The notes under the pieces: generated by a model
The model's database searches: none
Told to the model about the DNA's origin: nothing
What the model saw: the letters and a program-made list of their open reading frames with translations, nothing else
Program-made: the position numbers and the translations under genes
Shown: positions 15,338 to 23,278 of the stretch, in pieces
Position numbering within the stretch: position 1 is the stretch's first letter
Layout: each line of letters starts with the position of its first letter
From: Lachnospiraceae bacterium
Lineage (GTDB): Bacteria > Bacillota > Clostridia > Lachnospirales > Lachnospiraceae
DNA: 38,098 nucleotides
Reading direction: 5' to 3'
NCBI GenBank assembly: GCA_030524635.1
Contig: JAUNGG010000041.1
Location: 1 to 38,098 of the forward strand

Positions 15338-16213
15338 ATGTTAAGCGATATAGCAAGCTTTGTAGAATACTTAAGAGAGGTTAAGAAGACCTCAAAAAAC
15401 ACAGAGATTTCCTATCAGAGGGATCTGCTTCAGATGTATGCTTATTTGGAGAGCCAGGGAATCACGGAGGCTTCCAAGGTGACAAAGACCAGTTTAAACT
15501 CCTATGTGTTGTATCTGGAAAAACAGGGGAAGGCAACTACTACGATTTCCAGAGTTCTGGCATCCATAAAAGCATTTTTTCATTATGAATTCAGCATGGG
15601 AACGATCAAGCGGGATCCGGCGGAGCTTTTGAAGGCGCCGAAGATCGAGAAGAAGGCACCCACGATCCTGACGGAGCAGGAGATCGAAGCGCTGATGGCG
15701 CAGCCGAATGGCCGGAATGCCAAGGAGATCCGGGACAAGGCCATGCTGGAGCTTTTGTATGCCACCGGGATCCGGGTATCGGAGCTGATTCATCTGGAGC
15801 TGAAGGATTTAAATATGTCAGTGGGCTTCATCACCTGCCGGGATGAGCAGAAGGAGAGGATGGTTCCCTTTGGAAAGCAGGCCAAGAAGGCATTGACCGA
15901 CTATCTGGAAGAGGGACGGGACATTTTAGTAAAGGGAGGAGACTCTCCATGGCTGTTTACCAACTGCAGCGGGCAGCCTATGAGCCGTCAGGGATTTTGG
16001 AAGATCATTAAATATTACGGGGATAAGGCCGGAATTCAGAGTGATATTACACCTCACAGCATCCGCCACTCCTTTGCTGCTCATCTGCTGAAGAATGGTG
16101 CAGATATCCATGCCGTGCAGACCATATTAGGTCATTCGGATTCCGCCACAACACAGATGTACACCGCATATTTTACCAGCCAGCGGACGGCACGGGACCG
16201 CAGTCTGCGATAG
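15338..16213 (+). CDS. xerD: Tyrosine recombinase XerD
   Basis: A 291-residue site-specific recombinase of the XerC/XerD type, which resolves chromosome dimers at dif. The SAM-like N-terminal DNA-binding domain covers residues 1-90. The catalytic residues are visible: Arg in YATGIRVSELIHL, Lys in the QKERMVPFGK hairpin, HxxR in TPHSIRHSFAAHLL, His in TILGHSDSATT, and nucleophile Tyr275 in TQMYTAYF. I prefer ATG 15338, with GAGGG seven bases before it, over ATG 15320. xerC cannot be excluded from sequence alone, but the nudix-spoIIM neighbourhood fits xerD of Firmicutes. The gene is followed by a bidirectional terminator shared with the minus-strand GH105 gene. Confidence 0.9.
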   Translation: MLSDIASFVEYLREVKKTSKNTEISYQRDLLQMYAYLESQGITEASKVTKTSLNSYVLYLEKQGKATTTISRVLASIKAFFHYEFSMGTIKRDPAELLKAPKIEKKAPTILTEQEIEALMAQPNGRNAKEIRDKAMLELLYATGIRVSELIHLELKDLNMSVGFITCRDEQKERMVPFGKQAKKALTDYLEEGRDILVKGGDSPWLFTNCSGQPMSRQGFWKIIKYYGDKAGIQSDITPHSIRHSFAAHLLKNGADIHAVQTILGHSDSATTQMYTAYFTSQRTARDRSLR

Positions 16214-16231
16214 TTCAAAATATAAAAGACA

Positions 16232-16296
16232 AAATGCCCATATCGAAGGAATTTTCCCACGCCTTAAGCAGGGAGATGATTTCGATATGGGCATTT
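16232..16296. terminator. Bidirectional terminator between xerD and the GH105 gene
   Basis: A perfect 16-base inverted repeat, AAATGCCCATATCGAA (16232-16247) and its complement (16281-16296), with further pairing of TTCCC and GGGAG in the loop. On the minus strand it is followed by TTTTGTCTTTTATATTTTG, a good T-tract; on the plus strand the tail is only ATTTG. Confidence 0.8.
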
Positions 16297-16335
16297 GACA
16301 TCGTTTGCAAAACAGATGAAAAAAAGCTTTGCCTG

Positions 16336-17469
16336 CTACTGCTTTCCGTCATGGAACATAATCTCAATGTAAGCCAAAATCAACGGCGCAACGCCCTTTG
16401 CTTCATTCTTTACAACCGGCTCTCTCATGTAATACTCAAAGGTACCTTCCCGCATTTCCTTATTTCCCAATCCGGCTACCAGGCAGATGCCGCCTAACTG
16501 CAGCTCTCCGTTCTCCTCCGATAAGTAGGTATCACAGATTCCGTTAAATGCTTTTTCTCCATACTGGAAGTAGCTCTCCTCCAAAAAGCCAAGACGGACA
16601 CTCTTCATAATTGCATAGGCAAAGATGGCAGAGCCTGAGGTTTCCAGGTAATTAGGCTTGATTCCGCCCCGGTTTACTACCTGATACCACATGCCGGTTT
16701 TCTCATCCTGGTAGGGAAGCATGGAATCGATCAGCTCCTTATAGATCCGGTTCAGCTCTGCCTTCTCATCAGCCAGAGCTTCCGGCATGATCTCCATGGT
16801 GTCGATCAGAGCCATAGCGTACCAGCCCAGGGCGCGGAGCCAGAAATTATCGGATAAACCAGTCACCTTATCGCACCAGAACATCTGACGGGAGTCATCG
16901 TAGGCATGATAGTAAAGGCCATTTTTCTCATCCCGCATCAGCTTGTAAACGTTTGCGAACTGGTGATAAGAGTCGGCGCAGTTTTTACAATCGTTATACG
17001 TTACCTCGTACTGCATGTAAAAGGGCTGCGCCATGTAAAGTCCGTCTAACCAGACCTGATTGGGATAGATCATCTTATGCCAGAAGTTGCCGCCGGAGGT
17101 TCTGGGTTGGCCCTTGATCTGGCTGTAAACGGTGTCGATGGCCTTCCGGTATTTTTCCTTTCCGGTAAGCTCGTACAGATCGAATAGTGTTTTTCCTGCA
17201 TTTACATTGTCCAGATTGTATTCCTCTGGATGATAGGACTGGATGGAACCATCTTCCTTTACAAAAAAGTCGATGAAGTCATCGGCGAATTGGAGATACT
17301 TTTCATTTTTTGTAATGTGGTATAGCTCAATGATGGCCTTGATCATGCAGCCGTCCATGTAATTCCAGGATGGTTTCTTCCCGGCCCGGATCTTTTCCAG
17401 ATTCCAGATGGGCGCCTGCGGTGTGCTCTTTTCCAGCAATTGGTCGATATAGCGATCCAAAATGTCCAT
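16336..17469 (-). CDS. GH105 unsaturated rhamnogalacturonyl hydrolase
   Basis: A 377-residue glycoside hydrolase of family 105 (YteR/RhiN type; the related GH88 is less likely), which releases 4,5-unsaturated galacturonic acid from oligosaccharides made by rhamnogalacturonan lyases. The alpha/alpha-barrel is seen in repeated helices: WNYMDGCMIKAIIELY, LDNVNAGKTLFDLYEL, MIYPNQVWLDGLYMAQPF with the probable catalytic Asp142, DNFWLRALGWYAMAL, and YLETSGSAIFAYAI. There is no signal peptide, so it works in the cytoplasm. The start is preceded on the minus strand by GGGAGGAG. It is divergent from the binding-protein gene of the ABC importer, and the two share a 333-base regulatory region. The family assignment is firm; the exact oligosaccharide is inferred. 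Confidence 0.93.
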   Translation of the reverse strand: MDILDRYIDQLLEKSTPQAPIWNLEKIRAGKKPSWNYMDGCMIKAIIELYHITKNEKYLQFADDFIDFFVKEDGSIQSYHPEEYNLDNVNAGKTLFDLYELTGKEKYRKAIDTVYSQIKGQPRTSGGNFWHKMIYPNQVWLDGLYMAQPFYMQYEVTYNDCKNCADSYHQFANVYKLMRDEKNGLYYHAYDDSRQMFWCDKVTGLSDNFWLRALGWYAMALIDTMEIMPEALADEKAELNRIYKELIDSMLPYQDEKTGMWYQVVNRGGIKPNYLETSGSAIFAYAIMKSVRLGFLEESYFQYGEKAFNGICDTYLSEENGELQLGGICLVAGLGNKEMREGTFEYYMREPVVKNEAKGVAPLILAYIEIMFHDGKQ

Positions 17470-17585
17470 GGTATAAACTCCTCCCTGCTCGTCATTTTCT
17501 TAAAGTTAGCTTATCATAAAACCAGATAGAAAGGAATTGGACATAATGGCCAAATAAAAAGACAAAACATGTGCAAAATAGCTAA

Positions 17586-17614
17586 TTGACATATATCTAT
17601 CACAATGGTATTAT
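17586..17614 (+). promoter_or_regulatory. Strong extended -10 promoter of the ABC importer operon
   Basis: A perfect TTGACA (17586-17591), a 17-base spacer and TATTAT (17609-17614), with TGG directly before the -10 making an extended -10. Transcription would start near 17621. All three candidate operators lie downstream, at about +10, +40 and +85. Confidence 0.8.
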
Positions 17615-17629
17615 TAAATCACCAACAAA

Positions 17630-17643
17630 AAACATGCATGTTT
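17630..17643. promoter_or_regulatory. Perfect 14-base palindrome just after the promoter
   Basis: AAACATGCATGTTT is a perfect palindrome at about +10. It differs from the TGCAAA-type sites downstream, so it may bind a second regulator. Its centre is 31 bases from the next site, close to three helical turns. Confidence 0.5.
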
Positions 17644-17660
17644 GCTTAAAAGAATCAAAA

Positions 17661-17674
17661 TGCAAAGGTTTACA
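17661..17674. promoter_or_regulatory. LacI-type operator candidate O1
   Basis: TGCAAAGGTTTACA is the reverse complement of the core of O2 (TGCAAACCTTTGCA) with one mismatch. The site is dyad-like, as expected for a LacI-family dimer, and lies about 40 bases downstream of the predicted start. Confidence 0.6.
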
Positions 17675-17704
17675 GATAGCAAATATGCATAATTTTAAAA
17701 AAAT

Positions 17705-17724
17705 ATTTGCAAACCTTTGCAAAT
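17705..17724. promoter_or_regulatory. LacI-type operator candidate O2
   Basis: ATTTGCAAACCTTTGCAAAT: two perfect 9-base arms around a CC centre. It lies 78 bases before the binding-protein start. Most LacI-family sites have a central CG, so the CC centre is unusual. The likely ligand is the LacI-family regulator encoded at the end of this locus, which is inference. Confidence 0.65.
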
Positions 17725-17802
17725 GTCTAAAAACAACTAGAATTTTAAGCATAATGGGGCAGAAGATCAAGGGGAAAGCAAAAAAAGAAAGGGAGAAGCA
17801 TT

Positions 17803-19179
17803 ATGAGAAAGAACATCAAAAGAGCAACATCATTGGCGCTGGTAACCGTTATGGCTGGTTCTTTAGTGGCATGCGGCGGAAGCAGCAGTTCCAGTTCCGG
17901 TTCCGGAAACGCAGCAGGTGGATCCAGCGAGAGCGCAGCAGCAGGCGGATCTGGTGATGCGGCCAGCGGAGACGTAACCTTACGGTTCTCCTGGTGGGGC
18001 GGTGACTCCAGACATGAGGCAACTGAGAAGGCGATCGAAGCATTCGAGGCCAAGTATCCGAATATCCATGTAGAGCCGGAGTACGGCGCATGGTCCGGAT
18101 GGGAGGAGAAACAGTCCATGAATATCATCGGCGGCAACGCTGCTGATGTAATGCAGATCAACTGGAACTGGATTGATTCCTACAGCCAGGGCGGAACCAC
18201 CTTCGCAGATTTACATCAGTATGAGGATGTGCTGGATCTGACTCAGTTCCCGGCAGAGTCCTTAACCCAGTGTGAGGTAGACGGAAAGCTGATGGCAGTT
18301 CCGGTAGCAATCACCGGACGTCTGTTCTACTGGAACAAGACCACCTTCGATGAGGTTGGCGTAGACCTGCCTACCGACGAGGCTTCCTTACGGGCCGCTG
18401 GTCAGGCATTTGCAGCTTATGATAAGGATTACTATCCATTAGCATTAGGCGAGTACGACAGAATGATCTTCATGGTTTACTACTTAGAGTCCAAGTACGG
18501 CAAGGCATGGGTAGAGAACAACGAGATCCAGTACACCGAGGCAGAGATTCAGGAGGCTATGGACTTCATCACCAGCTTAGAAGCTGACCATGTGATCCCA
18601 ACCTTATCTGTAATCGCAGGCGATATGGCTGACTCTCTGGATAAGAATGCCAAGTGGATCGATGGTAAGTACGCAGGTATCTTAGAGTGGGATTCCTCCG
18701 CTACCAAGTTCCAGAAGGCTGTTGTTGAGAGTACCAATAAGCCAGGTCAGGAATTCGTAATCGGCGATTTCATCAAGTTCGGCGACAACAACGGCGGTTT
18801 CACCAAGATCTCTATGGGTCTGGCAGTAGCAGGCAACTCTGAGCATCCAAAGGAAGCAGCAATGCTGATCAACTTCTTATTAAATGATCCGGAAGGCGTA
18901 GAGATCTGCAGCACCGAGCGTGGTATTCCTTGTTCCGCAGCAGCATTAGAGGTTATGAACGAGAAGAACTTAGGCGACAGCTTAGTGAAGGAAGCAAATG
19001 CTAAGGTTGTTGAGTACTCCAAGTTCCCGCTGGATCCAAAGTTTGAGCATAACGACTTAAAGGCTAACCCAGATGGCGTTTACTACAAGGTATTCGGTAA
19101 GCTGAGCGCAGGCGAGATCGATTCTGCAACTGCAGCCGCTGACCTGGTAAAGGGCATCAACGAGTGTATGGGAAACTAA
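17803..19179 (+). CDS. ABC transporter sugar-binding lipoprotein
   Basis: A 458-residue extracellular solute-binding protein of the carbohydrate type (SBP family 1), anchored to the membrane by a lipid. The signal peptide has a basic start and the lipobox LVAC with Cys24. A Ser/Gly/Ala-rich linker (residues 25-57) precedes the mature domain, which opens DVTLRFSWWGGDSRHEAT. Family features include IHVEPEYGAWSGWEEK, VMQINWNWID and the aromatic-rich middle. GGGAG upstream sets ATG 17803. Codon use is strongly biased, as expected for an abundant protein. It heads the importer operon behind a strong promoter, and a GC-rich hairpin follows the stop, which may stabilise its part of the message. The ligand is probably a rhamnogalacturonan oligosaccharide, inferred from the adjacent GH105 and GH28 genes. 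Confidence 0.93.
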   Translation: MRKNIKRATSLALVTVMAGSLVACGGSSSSSSGSGNAAGGSSESAAAGGSGDAASGDVTLRFSWWGGDSRHEATEKAIEAFEAKYPNIHVEPEYGAWSGWEEKQSMNIIGGNAADVMQINWNWIDSYSQGGTTFADLHQYEDVLDLTQFPAESLTQCEVDGKLMAVPVAITGRLFYWNKTTFDEVGVDLPTDEASLRAAGQAFAAYDKDYYPLALGEYDRMIFMVYYLESKYGKAWVENNEIQYTEAEIQEAMDFITSLEADHVIPTLSVIAGDMADSLDKNAKWIDGKYAGILEWDSSATKFQKAVVESTNKPGQEFVIGDFIKFGDNNGGFTKISMGLAVAGNSEHPKEAAMLINFLLNDPEGVEICSTERGIPCSAAALEVMNEKNLGDSLVKEANAKVVEYSKFPLDPKFEHNDLKANPDGVYYKVFGKLSAGEIDSATAAADLVKGINECMGN

Positions 19180-19228
19180 TCTCTGGCGATTTTATACCAC
19201 AGTAATTGACATCATGGGAAAGGCATAC

Positions 19229-19257
19229 GCCGCCGGGTTCTTCATCGGCCCGGCGGC
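19229..19257 (+). other. GC-rich stem-loop between binding-protein and downstream genes
   Basis: GCCGCCGGG (19229-19237) pairs perfectly with CCCGGCGGC (19249-19257); outside, CATGGGAA (19213-19220) can pair with TTCCATG (19258-19264) with one bulge. No T-run follows, so it looks like an mRNA 3'-end stabiliser or partial terminator between genes needed in unequal amounts. Confidence 0.65.
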
Positions 19258-19274
19258 TTCCATGTAAAAAATAA

Positions 19275-19288
19275 GACAAACGTTTGCA
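19275..19288. promoter_or_regulatory. LacI-type operator candidate O3 inside the operon
   Basis: GACAAACGTTTGCA contains the perfect palindrome CAAACGTTTG (19277-19286), here with the usual central CG. It matches the O2 core at 11 of 14 positions and lies 17 bases before the small gene's start codon. It is also reminiscent of catabolite-repression sites, though two outer positions do not fit. Confidence 0.5.
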
Positions 19289-19305
19289 CGAAAAGGAATA
19301 CTGCT

Positions 19306-19683
19306 ATGAATGAATTATCCAATATGAGCCTGGCTGATATGCCGTCTTTTACAGAGCATGATACCAGGGTTGAAAAGAAAGCACATTATGGTCAGATCGT
19401 GGCCAGGTTTCAGGAAGCAGATTGTTCCGACACGCAGAACCTGGTGTATCTGATTGACACCATCGATCAGATGTCTCCGGAAATCTATGAGCATTACAGA
19501 AGCCTGCAGGACTTGTTCCGGGTAAACATCCAAGGACTTCTGAACGCGATCCGCCAGCCTGGTGACCGTTATCAGGCCCGGTCGGAGGAAGAGCTGCAGC
19601 AGCTTGCATACTGCCTGCAGAAGGCCTGCGCAAATCACACATTGCTGCAGGAAAAATATCAAGATCTACATATCATCAGATAG
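19306..19683 (+). CDS. Unrecognised 125-residue protein inside the ABC importer operon
   Basis: I do not recognise this family. The protein is soluble, without signal peptide or membrane segment, and mostly helical in appearance: helices are suggested around residues 20-37 (RVEKKAHYGQIVARFQEA), 43-72 (TQNLVYLIDTIDQMSPEIYE) and 93-120 (SEEELQQLAYCLQKACANHT). It has two cysteines in the last third (CLQKAC) and one near residue 39. AAGGA (19292-19296) precedes ATG 19306, and the next gene starts 10 bases after the stop, so it is clearly part of the operon. Base composition and codon use look like its neighbours. A role in the importer or its control is plausible from position only. Confidence 0.8.
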   Translation: MNELSNMSLADMPSFTEHDTRVEKKAHYGQIVARFQEADCSDTQNLVYLIDTIDQMSPEIYEHYRSLQDLFRVNIQGLLNAIRQPGDRYQARSEEELQQLAYCLQKACANHTLLQEKYQDLHIIR

Positions 19684-19693
19684 GAGGTAACGT

Positions 19694-20596
19694 ATGAATA
19701 AGAAAAGCGGGTTCTCAAAGTTTCTTTCAGAGAATATAGGATTCCTTTACATCATTCCATGGTTGATCGGATTCCTGGCATTTAAGGTGTACCCATTCGG
19801 TTCTTCTCTGGTTTACAGCTTTACCAATTATGATCTGTTTAATGGAATCAGCAAGACCGGTATCATGAACTATCAGACCATCTTTACTGACAGCGATATC
19901 GTCCGCGCATTCCTGGTAACCTTTAAGTATGCACTCTTCGATGTGCCGTTAAAGCTGGCATTTGCATTGTTTATTGCATATATCCTAAACTTCAAGCTGA
20001 AGGGAGTAAACTTCTTCCGTACCGCTTACTACATCCCATCCATCCTGGGCGGCTCCATTGCGATCGCGATCCTGTGGAGAGCTGTATTTAATACAGACGG
20101 TCTGATCAACGCAGTTGTAAAGCTGTTTGGCGCAGAGCCGATCAACTGGATGGCAAGTGCCAACGGTGCTTTGTTTGTAATCGTTCTGCTTCGTGTATGG
20201 CAGTTCGGTTCTTCCATGGTTATCTTCCTTGCAGCATTAAAGGGCGTATCGGAGGACCTGTATGAGGCTGCTTCCATCGACGGTGCAACCAAGTGGACCC
20301 AGTTCTTCAAGATCACGGTTCCGATGATCACACCGATCATTTTCTACAACCTGGTTACCCAGTTATGTCAGGCATTCCAGGAATTCAACGGACCGTTCCT
20401 GGTAACCAAGGGCGGACCAAACGGTGCAACCACTTTGATTTCCATGCTGATTTACAACAATGCATTCCTTCGTCATAAGATGGGTATGGCCTGTGCCCAG
20501 GCTTGGGTTCTGTTCATTATCTGCGGCGTGATGACAGTAATTGCATTCGTAAGCCAGAAGAAGTGGGTTTACTATGGCGATGATGATGGGAGGTAG
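19694..20596 (+). CDS. Sugar ABC transporter permease (MalF/UgpA type)
   Basis: A 300-residue membrane subunit of a carbohydrate importer, six transmembrane helices. It begins with a short cytoplasmic end and the first helix at about residues 15-35 (IGFLYIIPWLIGFLAF). The EAA loop that contacts the ATPase is LYEAASIDGATKWTQFFKIT followed by VPMITP, with the invariant glycine in IDGA. The segment GGPNGATTLISMLIYNNAF is typical of MalF-like permeases of oligosaccharide systems. AGGAGG (19682-19687) sets the start. It lies between the small unknown gene and the second permease, seven bases before the latter. No ATPase gene is present in the window, so it presumably shares an MsmK/UgpC-type ATPase encoded elsewhere. 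Confidence 0.93.
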   Translation: MNKKSGFSKFLSENIGFLYIIPWLIGFLAFKVYPFGSSLVYSFTNYDLFNGISKTGIMNYQTIFTDSDIVRAFLVTFKYALFDVPLKLAFALFIAYILNFKLKGVNFFRTAYYIPSILGGSIAIAILWRAVFNTDGLINAVVKLFGAEPINWMASANGALFVIVLLRVWQFGSSMVIFLAALKGVSEDLYEAASIDGATKWTQFFKITVPMITPIIFYNLVTQLCQAFQEFNGPFLVTKGGPNGATTLISMLIYNNAFLRHKMGMACAQAWVLFIICGVMTVIAFVSQKKWVYYGDDDGR

Positions 20597-20602
20597 GATA
20601 TC

Positions 20603-21454
20603 ATGACAAGAGAACAAAGAAGACAGATCAGTACCGTTCTGCGCTACACATTGTTGATACTGGTTGGTATTATTATGGTATATCCGTTGATCTGGATGGT
20701 AGGTGCTACCTTCAAGACCAACTCCGAAATCTTTACCAGTGCATGGTTCTGGCCGAAGAACCCGGTATTTGACGGTTACAATGAGGCATTCAAGAGCTAC
20801 GGCGGCAAGATCAATCTGATCGGCTCCATGCTGAATACCTATAAGATCGTAATTCCGAAGGTAATCTTTACAATCATCTCCGCAACGGTTACCGCTTACG
20901 GCTTTTCCAGATTTGAGTTTAAGGGCAAAGGACTGTGGTTCAGCTTAATGCTTTCCACTCTGTTCCTGCCTCAGGTTGTATTAAATGCTCCTCAGTACAT
21001 CATGTTCAACAAGTGGGGATGGACCGATTCCTATTTACCATTAGTAGTTCCTTCCTTATTTGCAGCAGATACCTACTTCGTATTCATGCTGGTACAGTTC
21101 CTCCGCGGTATTCCGAAGGAGCTGGAAGAGGCAGCAAAGATTGACGGATGTAATTCCTTAAAGACTCTGTGGTACGTGATCGTGCCGATGCTGAAGCCGT
21201 CACTGGTATCCTGTGCACTGTTCCAGTTCATGTGGACCTCCAACGACTTCCAGGGACCATTGATCTACATTGCAGATATGAAGAAGTATACCAACTCCAT
21301 CTACCTGCGTATGTCCATGGACGGTGATACCGGTTTCCAGTGGAACCGTATCCTGGCAATGTCCCTGATTTCCATCATCCCATCCTTAGTCGTATTCTTC
21401 CTGGCTCAGGATTCCTTCATTGATGGTATCGCAGCTGGTGGTGTAAAGGGTTAA
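20603..21454 (+). CDS. Sugar ABC transporter permease (MalG/UgpE type)
   Basis: A 283-residue second membrane subunit, pairing with the preceding permease. The first helix, YTLLILVGIIMVYPLIWMV, is followed by the family's FKTNSEIFTSAWFWPKNP. The EAA loop is LEEAAKIDGCNSLKTLWYVI followed by VPMLKP. The C-terminal FLAQDSFIDGIAAGGVKG matches the usual ending (Q-x-x-F-x-x-G-x-x-x-GAVKG) of UgpE/LacG-type permeases. GGGAGG (20589-20594) gives the start. A strong terminator follows after 70 bases, so the importer operon ends here and the GH28 gene depends on read-through or its own promoter. Confidence 0.94.
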   Translation: MTREQRRQISTVLRYTLLILVGIIMVYPLIWMVGATFKTNSEIFTSAWFWPKNPVFDGYNEAFKSYGGKINLIGSMLNTYKIVIPKVIFTIISATVTAYGFSRFEFKGKGLWFSLMLSTLFLPQVVLNAPQYIMFNKWGWTDSYLPLVVPSLFAADTYFVFMLVQFLRGIPKELEEAAKIDGCNSLKTLWYVIVPMLKPSLVSCALFQFMWTSNDFQGPLIYIADMKKYTNSIYLRMSMDGDTGFQWNRILAMSLISIIPSLVVFFLAQDSFIDGIAAGGVKG

Positions 21455-21524
21455 ATTCATCAGAAATTCTCTGTTCCCGGACAGAGATCGGAGCTTTCCT
21501 GGGGCGATTTTAAGCCGCAGGGAG

Positions 21525-21612
21525 AAGCAGCCGCAAAATATGAGAAGTGTGTTGGCTCTGCCGATTTCGGCGGTCATAAGCTGAAATCATATTTTACGGC
21601 TGCTTTCTTTTT
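21525..21612 (+). terminator. Strong terminator after the importer operon
   Basis: AAGCAGCCG-C-AAAATATGA (21525-21543) pairs with TCATATTTT-A-CGGCTGCTT (21587-21605), 18 pairs around one C/A mismatch. An inner GCCGA-TT-TCGGC adds a small stem. The T-run is TTTCTTTTT. Confidence 0.85.
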
Positions 21613-21644
21613 ATAATAAATATAGCAATAATGAGGACGCAGAT

Positions 21645-23204
21645 ATGAAATTAAACGTAATTTTTAAAAATGCCCGCTGTGCCGTGCTGGAGTGCATTGA
21701 CGGCAGCATTTTTCAATTGGGGAAATCAGTAGATGTTTTTGTAAATGGAGAAAAGAAGCAGGAGACAGACCGGGTGATCTTCAGCGTGTACGGACTGAAG
21801 CCTCAGACCATGTACACAGTGGAGCTGTTTTCCCAGGGAACGCTTCTGGCGGAGGCGGTGTTCACCACAGATTATGAGTTTGTTACGCTGAATGTAAAAG
21901 ACTTTGGAGCCAAGGGGGATGGAGAAAATAATGATACCTCCTTTATCCAGGCTGCGATTATGGCATGCCCCAGGGACAGCCGGGTCCTGATTCCCAAGGG
22001 GACATATCGGATCACGTCCTTGTTCTTGAAGGATGATGTGAATATTGAGCTGGAAGAAGGAGCTGTGATCAAAGCCTTCACGGACCGGACTATGTTCCCG
22101 GTATTCCCGGCAATGATCCAGAGTTACGATGAGGAGAAGGAATACAATTTAGGAACCTGGGAGGGAAACCCACTTCCTATGTTTTCTGGAATTATCACTG
22201 GTGTAAATGTAAAAAATGTGGTAATCTATGGTAGTGGTGTGCTGGATGGATGTGCCAGCTTTGAGGAGGGTAACTGGTGGCCCAATCACCGGGTTATGAA
22301 TATTGCTTTCCGGCCACGGATGCTTTTTCTGCATCACTGTGAGCATGTGATTGTTCAGGGCATTACGGTGCAGAACAGTCCATCCTGGAATATTCACCCT
22401 TATTTCTCCAATCATCTTCGATTTTTGGATATGAACGTGCTGAATCCAAAGGATTCTCCGAATACAGATGGACTGGATCCGGAATCTTGCCGGGATCTGG
22501 AGATTGCAGGTGTATATTTTTCTCTGGGAGATGACTGCATTGCAGTGAAATCGGGAAAGATCTATATGGGTGCCAAATATCGGACTCCCTCTCAGGATAT
22601 CTGTATCCGCCAGTGCTGCATGAGAGACGGCCACGGCTCCGTCACCATCGGAAGCGAGATGGCCGGGGGCGTGAAAAATCTGGTGGTGAAGGATTGTCTG
22701 TTCCTTCACACGGATCGGGGACTGCGGATCAAGACCAGACGGGGAAGAGGAAAGGATGCCATCATCGAAGGAATCTTGTTTGACAATATCCACATGGATC
22801 ATGTGATGACACCTTTTGTGGCAAACAGCTTTTACTACTGTGATCCGGACGGGCATACAGAATATGTGCGGACCAAGGAAACGCTGCCGGTAGATGACCG
22901 GACGCCGGATATCCGTTCTCTTACCTTCCGGAATATTCAGGCAGAGAATTGTCATGTGGCGGCTGCATTCCTGTATGGACTGCCGGAGAGGAAGATCGGC
23001 AGGATCGAGATGGAAAATATCCATGTGACCTATGCGGAGGATGCGAAAGCTGATATCCCGGCTATGATGGAGGGCATCCAGCCTATGACCCGGCAGGGGA
23101 TTTATATCAATAATGTAAAGACATTAGTTATGAAAGAAGTAAAAGTAGAAGGGCAGGAGGGGCCTGCTTTGACACTGGAAAATATTGATCAGATAGAGTC
23201 ATAG
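21645..23204 (+). CDS. GH28 polygalacturonase / rhamnogalacturonan hydrolase
   Basis: A 519-residue glycoside hydrolase of family 28, which cleaves galacturonosyl bonds in pectic polymers. The N-terminal 80 residues form a fibronectin-like module (YGLKPQTMYTVELF). The parallel beta-helix begins at VKDFGAKGDGENNDTSFIQ. All GH28 signature blocks are present: NTDG at 273-276, DD at 296-297 (SLGDDCIAVKSG), GHGS at 329-332 and RIK at 361-363 (RGLRIKTRRGRGK). There is no signal peptide, which points to an intracellular, probably exo-acting enzyme on imported oligosaccharides. GAGGA precedes ATG 21645. A TATAAT at 21612-21617 follows the terminator without a clear -35. Substrate (homogalacturonan or rhamnogalacturonan) cannot be decided, though GH105 favours the latter. 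Confidence 0.95.
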   Translation: MKLNVIFKNARCAVLECIDGSIFQLGKSVDVFVNGEKKQETDRVIFSVYGLKPQTMYTVELFSQGTLLAEAVFTTDYEFVTLNVKDFGAKGDGENNDTSFIQAAIMACPRDSRVLIPKGTYRITSLFLKDDVNIELEEGAVIKAFTDRTMFPVFPAMIQSYDEEKEYNLGTWEGNPLPMFSGIITGVNVKNVVIYGSGVLDGCASFEEGNWWPNHRVMNIAFRPRMLFLHHCEHVIVQGITVQNSPSWNIHPYFSNHLRFLDMNVLNPKDSPNTDGLDPESCRDLEIAGVYFSLGDDCIAVKSGKIYMGAKYRTPSQDICIRQCCMRDGHGSVTIGSEMAGGVKNLVVKDCLFLHTDRGLRIKTRRGRGKDAIIEGILFDNIHMDHVMTPFVANSFYYCDPDGHTEYVRTKETLPVDDRTPDIRSLTFRNIQAENCHVAAAFLYGLPERKIGRIEMENIHVTYAEDAKADIPAMMEGIQPMTRQGIYINNVKTLVMKEVKVEGQEGPALTLENIDQIES

Positions 23205-23278
23205 GCGTAACTGTGAACGTGCGGGACAGCTGTCATAGGGTTTCGGCGTTTTGTGATGATTGGGAAGGAAGGGGAGTT

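Larger units (their letters stand above)
17470..17802. other. Divergent regulatory region of the pectin locus
   Basis: 333 bases between the GH105 gene and the binding-protein gene. On the plus strand it holds a strong promoter and three dyad-symmetric sites, listed separately. For the minus-strand gene a -10-like TATGAT lies at 17513-17518 (plus-strand ATCATA), but I found no matching -35. No coding frame looks real. Confidence 0.7.

Noticed and set aside
19206-19211. TTGACA downstream of the binding-protein gene as a second promoter
   Set aside because: No -10-like sequence lies 16-18 bases downstream; that stretch is the GC-rich hairpin.
19275-19288. Catabolite-repression (cre) site
   Set aside because: The centre fits, but the outer TG at the left end is GA. 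The relation to the other TGCAAA-type dyads explains it better.
22149-23024. 291-codon minus-strand open frame
   Set aside because: It lies wholly inside the GH28 gene, which has all catalytic motifs; the reverse frame shows no family features or ribosome site.
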